From assembly GCF_001650735.1 (NCBI RefSeq), contig NZ_LXVY01000027.1, forward strand, positions 215,021-279,020: a DNA stretch of 64,000 bases, given 5' to 3'. The notes under the pieces were generated by a model. That model saw only the letters and a program-made list of their open reading frames with translations. It had not been told where the DNA came from and did no database searches. Below, piece after piece: positions 25,957 to 34,124 of the stretch (positions are counted from its first letter, which is position 1; every line of letters starts with the position of its first letter). Made by a program: the position numbers and the translations under genes. Origin of the DNA: Sphingomonas sp. TDK1 (GTDB lineage: Bacteria > Pseudomonadota > Alphaproteobacteria > Sphingomonadales > Sphingomonadaceae).

Positions 25957-27179
25957 GCCGCGGCCTCCTTGCGCCGATGGGCGGGAACATAGGGCGCCGC
26001 GTCCTCGATCTCGGCGAGCTGCGCCACGATATGCGCGGGCATGTCGTCGCCGACCATCTTCTGCAGGAACGGCGTATGGTCGAACACCAGGTCGCGGATC
26101 GGCCGCAGCGGTGCCGGCAGATGGTGGAACATGCGGCCGGTGTGATAGGCGCCCTGCGTCACCTGCGCGGTGTGCGGCTTGCGGCGGTCTTCATAGCGCT
26201 GGAGCGCGCCCTGCACCGCCGCCGTATCGGCCAAGTCCACCGCCGCCAGTTCCCGCGCCAGGAAATAGCCGTCCTCGATCGACATGCCCGCGCCGTACGC
26301 GGCATAGGGAGAGGTCGGATGCGCGGCATCGCCAACCAGCGTCACCCGCCCCTTCGACCATTGCGGCAGCGGCGGCCGATCGCGGATTTCCCAGCGCTGC
26401 ATATGCGCCAGCGGGGTCGCGGCGATCAGTTCCTGCACCTTGGCCGGGAAGCCCGCCGCACGCGCGCGGCAAAAGCCGATCAGGTCGGCCGGCGGCGGCG
26501 CCTCGGGATCGCAGGCCTCCAGCACCCACCATTCATAGCCCGACTTTCCCTCGTGACGGATCGGTGTGTAGCTCACCTGGGTCGTGCGGTTGTGCGAAAG
26601 GACACCGATCCCGTCCGGTACCTCGTCCACGAACAGATAGCCGCCCACCAGGTGCAGCCGCTGGTGCCGGATCGGCTGATCGCCCCAGAGCTGCGTGCGC
26701 ACCATGGATCGCAGGCCGTCCGCGCCGATCACCACATCGGCGTCGGCGGCGGCGCCGTTGGCGAACTCGAGCCGGACGGCATTGCCGGTGTCGCGCATTT
26801 CCCGCAGTTCGTGCCCCAGCTTCAGGACGCCGGGCGGGAGCGCCGCAAGCATCCGCTGATAGAGGCCCCAGCGCAGCAGGCCGATAAAGCCGCCGCCATA
26901 GTCACGCACCACCGCGTCCGGCAGGTGCACCACCGCGCGGTTCCTGCCCTTGGCATTGCGGAAGAAAACCTGGCACGGCGCGCCGAGATCGTCGGTATCG
27001 ACGCCGATCAGCTTGAGGACCTTCTGGGGCGGCGGCCACAGGTTCAGGATGTTCCCCGCCGCCTTCACCTCGCCCGCGCGCTCGTAGAGCGTCACGTCGA
27101 ACCCGACGCGGATCGCCGCCAGCGCGGCCGCCATGCCGCCCGGACCCGCGCCGATCACCGCGATACGACCTGCTACCAT
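25953..27179 (-). CDS. FAD-dependent aromatic hydroxylase 3
   Basis: A 408-residue class A flavin monooxygenase, salicylate-hydroxylase-like: GAGPGG near residue 10, DG motif VVIGADGLRSMVR near 158, GD motif VTLVGDAAHPTSPYAAYGAGMS near 285. It is only distantly similar to the duplicated pair at 1250 and 16402. It is the first gene of a three-gene operon with deglycosidase alpha 2/beta 2 and is divergent from a TetR regulator, so it probably acts on the aglycone freed by that pair or prepares the glycoside itself. Confidence 0.88.
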   Translation of the reverse strand: MVAGRIAVIGAGPGGMAAALAAIRVGFDVTLYERAGEVKAAGNILNLWPPPQKVLKLIGVDTDDLGAPCQVFFRNAKGRNRAVVHLPDAVVRDYGGGFIGLLRWGLYQRMLAALPPGVLKLGHELREMRDTGNAVRLEFANGAAADADVVIGADGLRSMVRTQLWGDQPIRHQRLHLVGGYLFVDEVPDGIGVLSHNRTTQVSYTPIRHEGKSGYEWWVLEACDPEAPPPADLIGFCRARAAGFPAKVQELIAATPLAHMQRWEIRDRPPLPQWSKGRVTLVGDAAHPTSPYAAYGAGMSIEDGYFLARELAAVDLADTAAVQGALQRYEDRRKPHTAQVTQGAYHTGRMFHHLPAPLRPIRDLVFDHTPFLQKMVGDDMPAHIVAQLAEIEDAAPYVPAHRRKEAAA

Positions 27180-27231
27180 CGGCCCTGCTCCTCATCCCAT
27201 CGCGATCTGCCGCCGCGATCCAATCTGATTC

Positions 27232-27255
27232 GTGCTTAGATTGCGTTCTAAGCAC
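27232..27255. promoter_or_regulatory. TetR operator candidate
   Basis: GTGCTTAGA-N6-TCTAAGCAC is a 9-bp perfect inverted repeat in the 137-bp divergent gap between hydroxylase 3 and tetR. It is nested inside a wider pair, CAATCT at 27221 and AGATTG at 27262. Position and shape fit a TetR dimer (or dimer-of-dimers) site controlling both genes. Confidence 0.65.
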
Positions 27256-27316
27256 CGATTAGATTGTTGGCAAGCGGCATCCGTGCGGGTAAGCGAGGCC
27301 CGGAGGTTTCGAAGCC

Positions 27317-27955
27317 ATGTCTGCCGAGCCCGCCGAGCGGCGGCCCTATCATCGCGAGGATCTGCGCCGCGAGTTGCTCGAGGCGGCGCTGGCCCATGTG
27401 CGCGACCATGGTCATCATGGCCTGTCCGTCCGCACCCTGGCGCAGGCGGTCGGCGTCTCGCCCGGGGCGCCCTATCATCATTTCAAGGACCGTCGCGAGT
27501 TGCTGCTGGCGATCGCCCTGCACGGCTATGAGGCGCTTGGCGCCGCAGCCGCGCAGGCTACGGCCTCCGCCTCGAGCGCGAGGGAGCGGCTGCTCGCGCT
27601 CTGCATCTCCTTCGTCGATTTCGCCCAGCTCAATCCGCGGCTTCTCGAACTGATGTACGAAAGCGAACTGACGAGCCCGACGCCCAATCCGGCACTGCTG
27701 GAGCACCAGCATGCCGGTCGCGCGGCGCTGCAGACCCAGTTGGAATCGGCGCTCCCGGCGCTGAGCGAAGAAGCGCGCACGCTGCGGCTGCTCTCCTTGT
27801 GGTCCACGGTCTACGGCTTCGCCTCGCTCCGCAACAAGCGTTTGATCGATCCGTTCGAGCCGGCGACGAGCAACCCCGACGCGGTTGCGCGCGGCACGTT
27901 GAGCCTCGCCGTCGACGCGGCATTACGTCAGCCACCGGGTGCGGTTGCGCCTTGA
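27317..27955 (+). CDS. TetR/AcrR-family transcriptional regulator
   Basis: 212 residues; the helix-turn-helix lies at about 15-60 (LLEAALAHVRDHGHHGLSVRTLAQAVGVSPGAPYHHFKDRRELLLAIALHG), followed by a helical ligand domain. GGAGG lies about 10 nt before the ATG. It is divergent from the hydroxylase 3/alpha 2/beta 2 operon with a strong palindrome between, so it is probably the local repressor, released by a glycoside or aglycone. This operon may thus be controlled separately from the LysR-linked ones. Confidence 0.92.
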   Translation: MSAEPAERRPYHREDLRRELLEAALAHVRDHGHHGLSVRTLAQAVGVSPGAPYHHFKDRRELLLAIALHGYEALGAAAAQATASASSARERLLALCISFVDFAQLNPRLLELMYESELTSPTPNPALLEHQHAGRAALQTQLESALPALSEEARTLRLLSLWSTVYGFASLRNKRLIDPFEPATSNPDAVARGTLSLAVDAALRQPPGAVAP

Positions 27956-28315
27956 TCTGCCCGGCTGCGGGGCCGTTGCCGTTCGACGCGCCCTTCTCCA
28001 ACTGCCACTGGCCTTCGGCAATTCCCTGACCCGATAAGGTGCGGCTGTCTTCCACCGTCTGGAAGCGCGTCGCGCGTCTGATCGAGCGCGTGACGATCTA
28101 CCGGGAGCGGACTGATGGTCCGTAGACGGCAATGGTTGCGACGGTTGCGGGCGCTGATTGCGGTGACCAGATGCGCGGCAGAAACGCTGCCTCGCGGAAG
28201 AACGACAGACGGTACTCCAGCACGCCCGCAACAGGCCGCCCGATCGAATGGCGGCACCGAGGCCGCTGGTTCGCGAGCGACGGCGAGCCCGATCCAGGCT
28301 CGCCGTCCGCTCATC
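27956..28315. other. Gap between tetR and autotransporter 1
   Basis: About 360 bases at the convergent ends of two genes. Short open frames occur on both strands but none has a recognisable domain or ribosome site. The only structure seen is the hairpin at 28278-28306. Confidence 0.5.
28278..28306 (-). terminator. Hairpin after autotransporter 1
   Basis: GACGGCGAGCC and GGCTCGCCGTC form an 11-bp perfect stem around a 7-nt loop, 10 bases past the stop codon of the minus-strand gene. No T-run follows. Confidence 0.6.
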
Positions 28316-31300
28316 TCACCAGCGAAGCGCCACGCCGGCGCGGCCGCCAAAGCCCTTGGCCTTTGCGCCGCTGACCGCCTCGACCTTGGCGAAAGCTGCC
28401 AGCCCGCGGCTGCTGCCGCCCTCGACGCCCGCCTCGATGCGCGCGCGACCGCGCTCGTTCTGGTCCTCGAAGCGCAGGCTGGTACCGCCCGACCCAAGCG
28501 TCGCACCGGGGCGCCCCGCCAAGTCGCCTTCCCAGGCCGCACCCAGGTACGGCTTGACCGACCAATCCCCCGATGCCGTCTCCACGCCCGCGCGCAGGCC
28601 AGCGCGGCCATAGGCTCCGTCCGTCTTGTCGAAGGCGGCGGACATGCCGCTCGTGGCGCCCTGCAGGGTATCGACATCACCGTGCGACACCGCGATGCTC
28701 GCCGCAGGTTCGAAGAACAGCGCACCCGCCCGCACATGATAGCCGGCCTCCAGCTGGAAGCCATAGCTGGTGCCGTCCACCTTCGGCGTCCCCGCCACAC
28801 CGTTCAGCTGGTATTTGACCGAATAGCGATCGACCTTGCCCAGCGCATGGGCGAAAAAGCCGCCGGCCGCACGATACCGGAGGTAGACGCCGAGGTTGCC
28901 GCCGTTCAGCTTCAGCTGGTCGCCAGCCGCGGTCAGACGCCCCTGCTGGCTGAGATAGCCGGCGGTCACGCCGACGCTCCAGTCACCCTGGCCCCAATCG
29001 AGACCGAGCTGCCCACCGCCCCAGCTGTCGCGCACATCGAGGTTCGGCGTGAAGCGGGTCGGCGTGCCGAGCACGGTTTCGGTATAGACCGGCCGCGAAC
29101 GGTTGGTTTCCTCCCCACCATATAGCTGCCCCCAAACCGCGATTCCCCGCTTCGGCGAAGCGGCACGCATCTGCTCGCTCCAGGCATCGCCCGAGCGGCG
29201 CCAGAAACGACGGGTTTCCGCACCGGTGCGCACGAGCGCAAAGGCCTGGGCCGTCGGCAGGCCGACCAGGTTGATGTTGCCCGCTGCGTCGGTGATCAAC
29301 TGGTACTGGGCGAAGCCCTTGTTGATGCTGCCGCCGTCCAGCACGAACGCATTGGCGCTGGCCGAGGTCGCATTCACGAGCCGCACGCCCGTGAAGTTGA
29401 ACTGCGACCCTGCGGTTCCACTCACGTCGCGGACGACCAGCGTGGTCGTGCCGGAAGCAGCACCGACCCGCAGCAGGTCGGCGCTCTGCGCCGGGGCGCC
29501 GTTCACCGCCATGCCGCCAAGATTGGCGTCGAGCACCACCCGCGAACCGGCCGCACCGACGAAGCTCGCGCCGCCCAGGTCGAGCACGTCGCCCACCTTG
29601 CCGTTGCCGAGGCTGATCGTGCCGCTGTTCTGGAGGCTGGTCAGCCCCGCGAACTGGGTGGTACCGGCAGCGACGTTGATCGTGCCGCTGTTGGCAAGCA
29701 CCGCATTGCCGCCGAAGCTTGGCGTGCCGGACACGTTCCAGGTTCCGGCATTGCTGAATGCAAGGCGGCTGCTGGTCACCGCGAGGCTGCCGTTGATCAC
29801 GCCCCGATTGACGAGCGTTGCGGCACCGCCGGCCAGACGGACGGCCATGCCGCTGTCCCCGCCGACCGTACCCGACAGGGTGACCGTCTGGCCGCCGGCC
29901 GCGCGCGAGGACAGGCCGGCGGTCGCGCCCTGCAGCGTGGCCGTGGTGGCCGTCGCACCCAGGTTGATCGTCGCGGTGCCGCCGGTATCGACCGACAAGC
30001 CCACCCCCGCGCCCGAACGGGTCGTGCCGCCATCGGCCAGCGTGGTCGTGATGGTGCCGCTGGTCGACGTCAGGCGAATCGCGTCGGCGCTGGCGCTGCT
30101 GCTGTTCCCCGCCGCCACCGTGATCGCGCCGCTGCCGCTGCTCGCGCCGATCGCATAGCCCGCGCCCTGCTGGGCAACGAGCGTGCCGCTCTGCACCGCG
30201 ATCGCACCGCCGGTGGTGGTGGCGCTGATCGCCTGTGCCCCCGCCCCGGCCACGGTCACCGACTGGGCGACGATCGTCTGTGCCCCATTGCCGCCGGTGA
30301 GCGCGATACCGTGCGCGGCGTTGCCGCTCGTCGTCACGGTCGCGCTGGTCACGGCGAGCGAGCCCGTGCCGGTCGCCGTGCCGGCGATGCCGATCGCGTT
30401 GGCGCCGGTGGTGGCGATGGTGCCGTTGTTGACGACGCTGCCAGCGCCATCCGCCACGGTGATGCGGATGCCGTCGGCGTTCGCGCCGGTCGTCGTGACG
30501 CCGTTGATCGCCACTGCCTGGGCGGAAGCGGCGCCGGTGGTTGACGCCCGGCCGATCGTCAGCGCGACCGTTCCCGTGCCGACCGCGCTGGCGACAACGC
30601 CTGCGCTGCCGTCGCCGCTGGTGGAAACGGCGTTGATCGCCGCCCGGACGTTCGCGCCGCCGCTCTGCGCCAGGGTGACGCCTGCTCCGCTGGCGCCGGT
30701 GAAGCTGACCGTGCCGAGCGTTGCCTGCACGTCGCCGGTCGCACCGGTACCCGCCAGCGACACACCCGCGCCGCCGGTCGCACCGGTAACCGCGACGGCG
30801 CCCGCCGTCAGCTGGATCGCGGCATTGCCGCCGAGCGCGATGCCGGTGGCCTGCTGACCGGTCGACGTGACGGTTACCGTGCCGGTGGTCACGGTCTGCG
30901 CACCGCTCTGGGCAAGGGTGACGATGCCCGCCGCGTTGCCCGCCGCGCGCACGTCGATCGCGCCCGCACCGTCCAGCGTCAGGCCGGTGCCGGTCCGCCC
31001 GACGACGCCAAAGGCATCGGCAGTCGTGCTGCGTACGGTCAACGCGGTCGGCAGATGAACGGTGGTGGCCGCCGTCGCGGTGTCGAAGTCGATGCCGTGC
31101 GCTTCGCCGCTGGTCGAGGTTACCGACAGCGCGCCCGCGGTCGATACGGTAGTGCCGCCCCGCGCCTGCACGCCGATGGCGACATCGCTTGCCGAGACCG
31201 TCGCGCCCTTGGCGAGCTGCAGGCTCGTCGCCGGGCCGCTGCTGGCGATGCCGGTCGCGGCGCCGGCACGGTTCGAAACGGTAAGGTCCGCTGCGGTGAG

Positions 31301-34048
31301 CGCCGCCGACTGGCCGCCTTGGAGCTGCACGCCCAGCGCGGTGCCGCCGCCGGCCGACACGCTGAACGCGCCGCCCAGCTGCACGGTCTGGCTGGTGCCG
31401 TCCGCAACCGCGAGGCCCGTCGCCCCGCCGGTACCGCCGGTGACGGTGACCGCCCCAAGCGTCGTGCGAACTGCATCCGAAGCGCCCGACTGGCCGAGGC
31501 CGAGAACGGTGCCGCCGGAGGCAGTCACGGCAAGCGTGCTGCCAAGCTCGACCGCCTGGGTGCTGCCGCCCGCGATCGAGAGGCCGGTCGCGCCGCCGGT
31601 GCCGCCGCCGACGGTGACGGCGCCGGTTGCCCCGGTGCTGACCGCTCCCGACGCGCCCGATTGGGCCAGGCCGACGACGGTCCCGTCATTGGCCTTCACG
31701 GAAACCGTGCTGCCAAGCTGAAGCGCCTGGGTGCTGCCGCCGCTCACCGACACGCCGGTCGCGCCGCCGGTGCCGCCCTGTACCGTCACCGCGCCGTTGA
31801 CGATGGTCGAGACCGCGCCGCTGGCGCCGCTCTGGATCACACCGTTGGCGGCGGCGTCGGTTGCCGAGACCGCAAGGGTGCCGCCCAGCTGTACCGTCTG
31901 GGTCGAACCATTGGCGAGCGCGATTGCCGTTGCGCCGCCGGGACCGCCCGCCACCGCCACGTCGCCCGCCACGGTGGTCGACAGCGCACCCGAACCGCCG
32001 GTCTGGCGGACGCCGAGCGCGTTGCCCGCACCCGTGACCTGGAGCCCCGCCGAGAAGGTCGCCGCCTGGCTGGTTCCGCCGGAAAGGCGCGCGCCGGTGG
32101 CATTGCCCGCGCTGCTGCTCACCACGAAATCCTGCGCCGCGGTCAGGCCGAGCGCACCCGTGCCGGTGAGGCTCGCGCCGGTCGCGGCGGTGCTGCCCTG
32201 CACGTCGATGCCGCGGGCGAGTGAAACCGTCTCCGCCGCCCCTGTACCGATCGCAATGCCGGTAGCGCTGCCCGCTCCGTTGCGCACGCTCAGCACGTCG
32301 CGCGCGGTGAGCTGGACGTCGCTCGCGGCGCCGCTGCTCGCGATGCCGCTTGCCGCGCCGCCATTGGCGCGAACCGTGATCGCCGCCGCCGCGTCGACGG
32401 TCTGGGTGGTGCCGTCACCCAGCACCACGCCCGCCGCGCCACCGGCGGCGCCGTCGACCGCGAGCGCCGCCGCGCTGGTGAGGCGCACCGCGCCGCTGCT
32501 GCCGGTCAGCGTCGCGCCCGTGGCGCCGATGCCGGTCACGCCGGCCCCCTTGGCGAGCGACACGGTCTGGCTGGACCCGTTCCGGAGGGAGACGCCCGTG
32601 GCGCTGCCGGCGCTGTTGGCGACGGTGAGGCTATCGCCCAGCGTCACCGATTCCGCGCCGCTCGCGGCTGACACGTCCACCCCCATCGCATTGCCGCCGG
32701 CGGCGTTCACGGTGATCGCGGCGCCGTTGCCGGTGGTGGCGTTGGCGGCCGTCACGATCGTCACGTCGGTGCCGTTCGCCACGCGGATGCCGCTGGCGTC
32801 CGCGCCGGTGCTGGTCGCGGTCAGCGCGGCCCCGGTGAAATTGACCGACGCCGCACCGGTCCCGCCGGACAGCGTCACGCCCTGGGCGGCGCTGGTGGCG
32901 CCGACGGTGAGGTCGCCCTTGAAGGTCGTCCCCCCGATCACCGCGTCGGCGAAGCGCACGCTCTGGTCGGTCCCGCCGCTGATCGCCACGCCCTGGCCCA
33001 TGCCGGCGGTGGCGGTCACCTGCTGCACGAAGCCGCTATTCTGCACGCTTACCGCGGCGGTGGCGTTGTTGACGAAGAAGCCGGCCGCGGTGCCGCCGCT
33101 CACGCTCATGCCGCCGGTCGCACCGGTGCGCTGGGCGACCAACGCGACGCTGCTGCCCTGCAGCACCGCCATGCCGGCGGCGGTGCCGCTGGTGCTGACG
33201 GTCAGGGTGCCGGTATGGGTGGCCGTCACCGCCCCGGGCGTGCCGCTCGCCGCGACCAGGAAGCCGGCGGCGCTGCCGCTCTGGCTGGTGACGCCGATTG
33301 CGCCGGTGTTGCTGATCGAAACGGCGCCGGTGCTGCCGGTGCTGCCCATGCCGACCAGGTTGGACGCGCCGCGCAGCGTCACCGTGCCGGTATTGGCGAG
33401 CATCATCGTGCCGCCCGCGGCATGGGTTTCGCCCGCGATGCCATAGATGGTGCCGCTCCCGCCGGTCGCACTCGTCGCGGTGATCGCACCATTGTTGGTG
33501 GCGCTCGCCGATCCGCCGCGCGCAAGCAGGCCGGCGCTGTTGCCGCTGACGTTCGTCTGCGTGAGCGTGACGGTGCCGTCGCTCTGGTTGCGCACCGAGC
33601 CAAGCCCGTTGCCGCCGACGAGATCGGCGGTCGCCACCAACCCGTTCAGGCCGGCCGAGACGATGCCGCGATTGTCGACGCTCGCCAGACCGCTGCCGGT
33701 GCTGGTCGACGAGAGACCGGTGTTGCCCGCGGTGAAGCGCGACCCGGTGCGCGCGGTGATGAGCGCAGCCTGGTTCGGGGAACCGATCACGCTGACGGCG
33801 TTGCTGCCGCTCGTCGCGTTGACGATCAACGTTCCGTAAAGGTCCAGCCGAAGGCCGGCAGGCGTGGCGTAATTCGCCTGATTATAGGTGATGCCGTTCG
33901 GGTAGCGGCCCGGATCGGAGACGCACGAGACGATGTTCGGGTCCGACGAGACGTCGGGATTGCCGCACTCGCCATCGGCAAACGCCGCGCCGGGGGTCGC
34001 GAGGATGAAAGCCAGCGCCGATGCGCCGACCAGGAGCGTCGTCTTCAC
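28316..34048 (-). CDS. Autotransporter (type Va), about 1,910 residues
   Basis: The start is set at GTG 34048 (GGAG 7 nt upstream), which gives a clear signal peptide (MKTTLLVGASALAFILATPGAAFA); the frame continues upstream without a signal. The passenger (about 25-1600) is low in charge and rich in Gly, Ala, Ser, Thr and Val with repeated NxGxI/VxVxG-type turns, typical of a beta-helix. The last 290 or so residues form an autotransporter barrel (WGQLYGG..., GVTAGYLS..., LEAGYHV...) ending in Trp (GVALRW). It should be exported across the outer membrane as a surface or released protein; no catalytic triad is evident. It follows the giant autotransporter by 76 bp in the same direction. Confidence 0.88.
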   Translation of the reverse strand: MKTTLLVGASALAFILATPGAAFADGECGNPDVSSDPNIVSCVSDPGRYPNGITYNQANYATPAGLRLDLYGTLIVNATSGSNAVSVIGSPNQAALITARTGSRFTAGNTGLSSTSTGSGLASVDNRGIVSAGLNGLVATADLVGGNGLGSVRNQSDGTVTLTQTNVSGNSAGLLARGGSASATNNGAITATSATGGSGTIYGIAGETHAAGGTMMLANTGTVTLRGASNLVGMGSTGSTGAVSISNTGAIGVTSQSGSAAGFLVAASGTPGAVTATHTGTLTVSTSGTAAGMAVLQGSSVALVAQRTGATGGMSVSGGTAAGFFVNNATAAVSVQNSGFVQQVTATAGMGQGVAISGGTDQSVRFADAVIGGTTFKGDLTVGATSAAQGVTLSGGTGAASVNFTGAALTATSTGADASGIRVANGTDVTIVTAANATTGNGAAITVNAAGGNAMGVDVSAASGAESVTLGDSLTVANSAGSATGVSLRNGSSQTVSLAKGAGVTGIGATGATLTGSSGAVRLTSAAALAVDGAAGGAAGVVLGDGTTQTVDAAAAITVRANGGAASGIASSGAASDVQLTARDVLSVRNGAGSATGIAIGTGAAETVSLARGIDVQGSTAATGASLTGTGALGLTAAQDFVVSSSAGNATGARLSGGTSQAATFSAGLQVTGAGNALGVRQTGGSGALSTTVAGDVAVAGGPGGATAIALANGSTQTVQLGGTLAVSATDAAANGVIQSGASGAVSTIVNGAVTVQGGTGGATGVSVSGGSTQALQLGSTVSVKANDGTVVGLAQSGASGAVSTGATGAVTVGGGTGGATGLSIAGGSTQAVELGSTLAVTASGGTVLGLGQSGASDAVRTTLGAVTVTGGTGGATGLAVADGTSQTVQLGGAFSVSAGGGTALGVQLQGGQSAALTAADLTVSNRAGAATGIASSGPATSLQLAKGATVSASDVAIGVQARGGTTVSTAGALSVTSTSGEAHGIDFDTATAATTVHLPTALTVRSTTADAFGVVGRTGTGLTLDGAGAIDVRAAGNAAGIVTLAQSGAQTVTTGTVTVTSTGQQATGIALGGNAAIQLTAGAVAVTGATGGAGVSLAGTGATGDVQATLGTVSFTGASGAGVTLAQSGGANVRAAINAVSTSGDGSAGVVASAVGTGTVALTIGRASTTGAASAQAVAINGVTTTGANADGIRITVADGAGSVVNNGTIATTGANAIGIAGTATGTGSLAVTSATVTTSGNAAHGIALTGGNGAQTIVAQSVTVAGAGAQAISATTTGGAIAVQSGTLVAQQGAGYAIGASSGSGAITVAAGNSSSASADAIRLTSTSGTITTTLADGGTTRSGAGVGLSVDTGGTATINLGATATTATLQGATAGLSSRAAGGQTVTLSGTVGGDSGMAVRLAGGAATLVNRGVINGSLAVTSSRLAFSNAGTWNVSGTPSFGGNAVLANSGTINVAAGTTQFAGLTSLQNSGTISLGNGKVGDVLDLGGASFVGAAGSRVVLDANLGGMAVNGAPAQSADLLRVGAASGTTTLVVRDVSGTAGSQFNFTGVRLVNATSASANAFVLDGGSINKGFAQYQLITDAAGNINLVGLPTAQAFALVRTGAETRRFWRRSGDAWSEQMRAASPKRGIAVWGQLYGGEETNRSRPVYTETVLGTPTRFTPNLDVRDSWGGGQLGLDWGQGDWSVGVTAGYLSQQGRLTAAGDQLKLNGGNLGVYLRYRAAGGFFAHALGKVDRYSVKYQLNGVAGTPKVDGTSYGFQLEAGYHVRAGALFFEPAASIAVSHGDVDTLQGATSGMSAAFDKTDGAYGRAGLRAGVETASGDWSVKPYLGAAWEGDLAGRPGATLGSGGTSLRFEDQNERGRARIEAGVEGGSSRGLAAFAKVEAVSGAKAKGFGGRAGVALRW

Positions 34049-34124
34049 AATTATTCTCCCGTTCGCGCGCAACGGCGCGCTTCGTGATTGCAGGATGAGA
34101 GGAGGAGCTGGCGCCGGAGCCGCA

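Noticed and set aside
27630..28055. Possible small minus-strand gene overlapping tetR
   Set aside because: No ribosome site or family features, and most of it lies over the TetR coding sequence.
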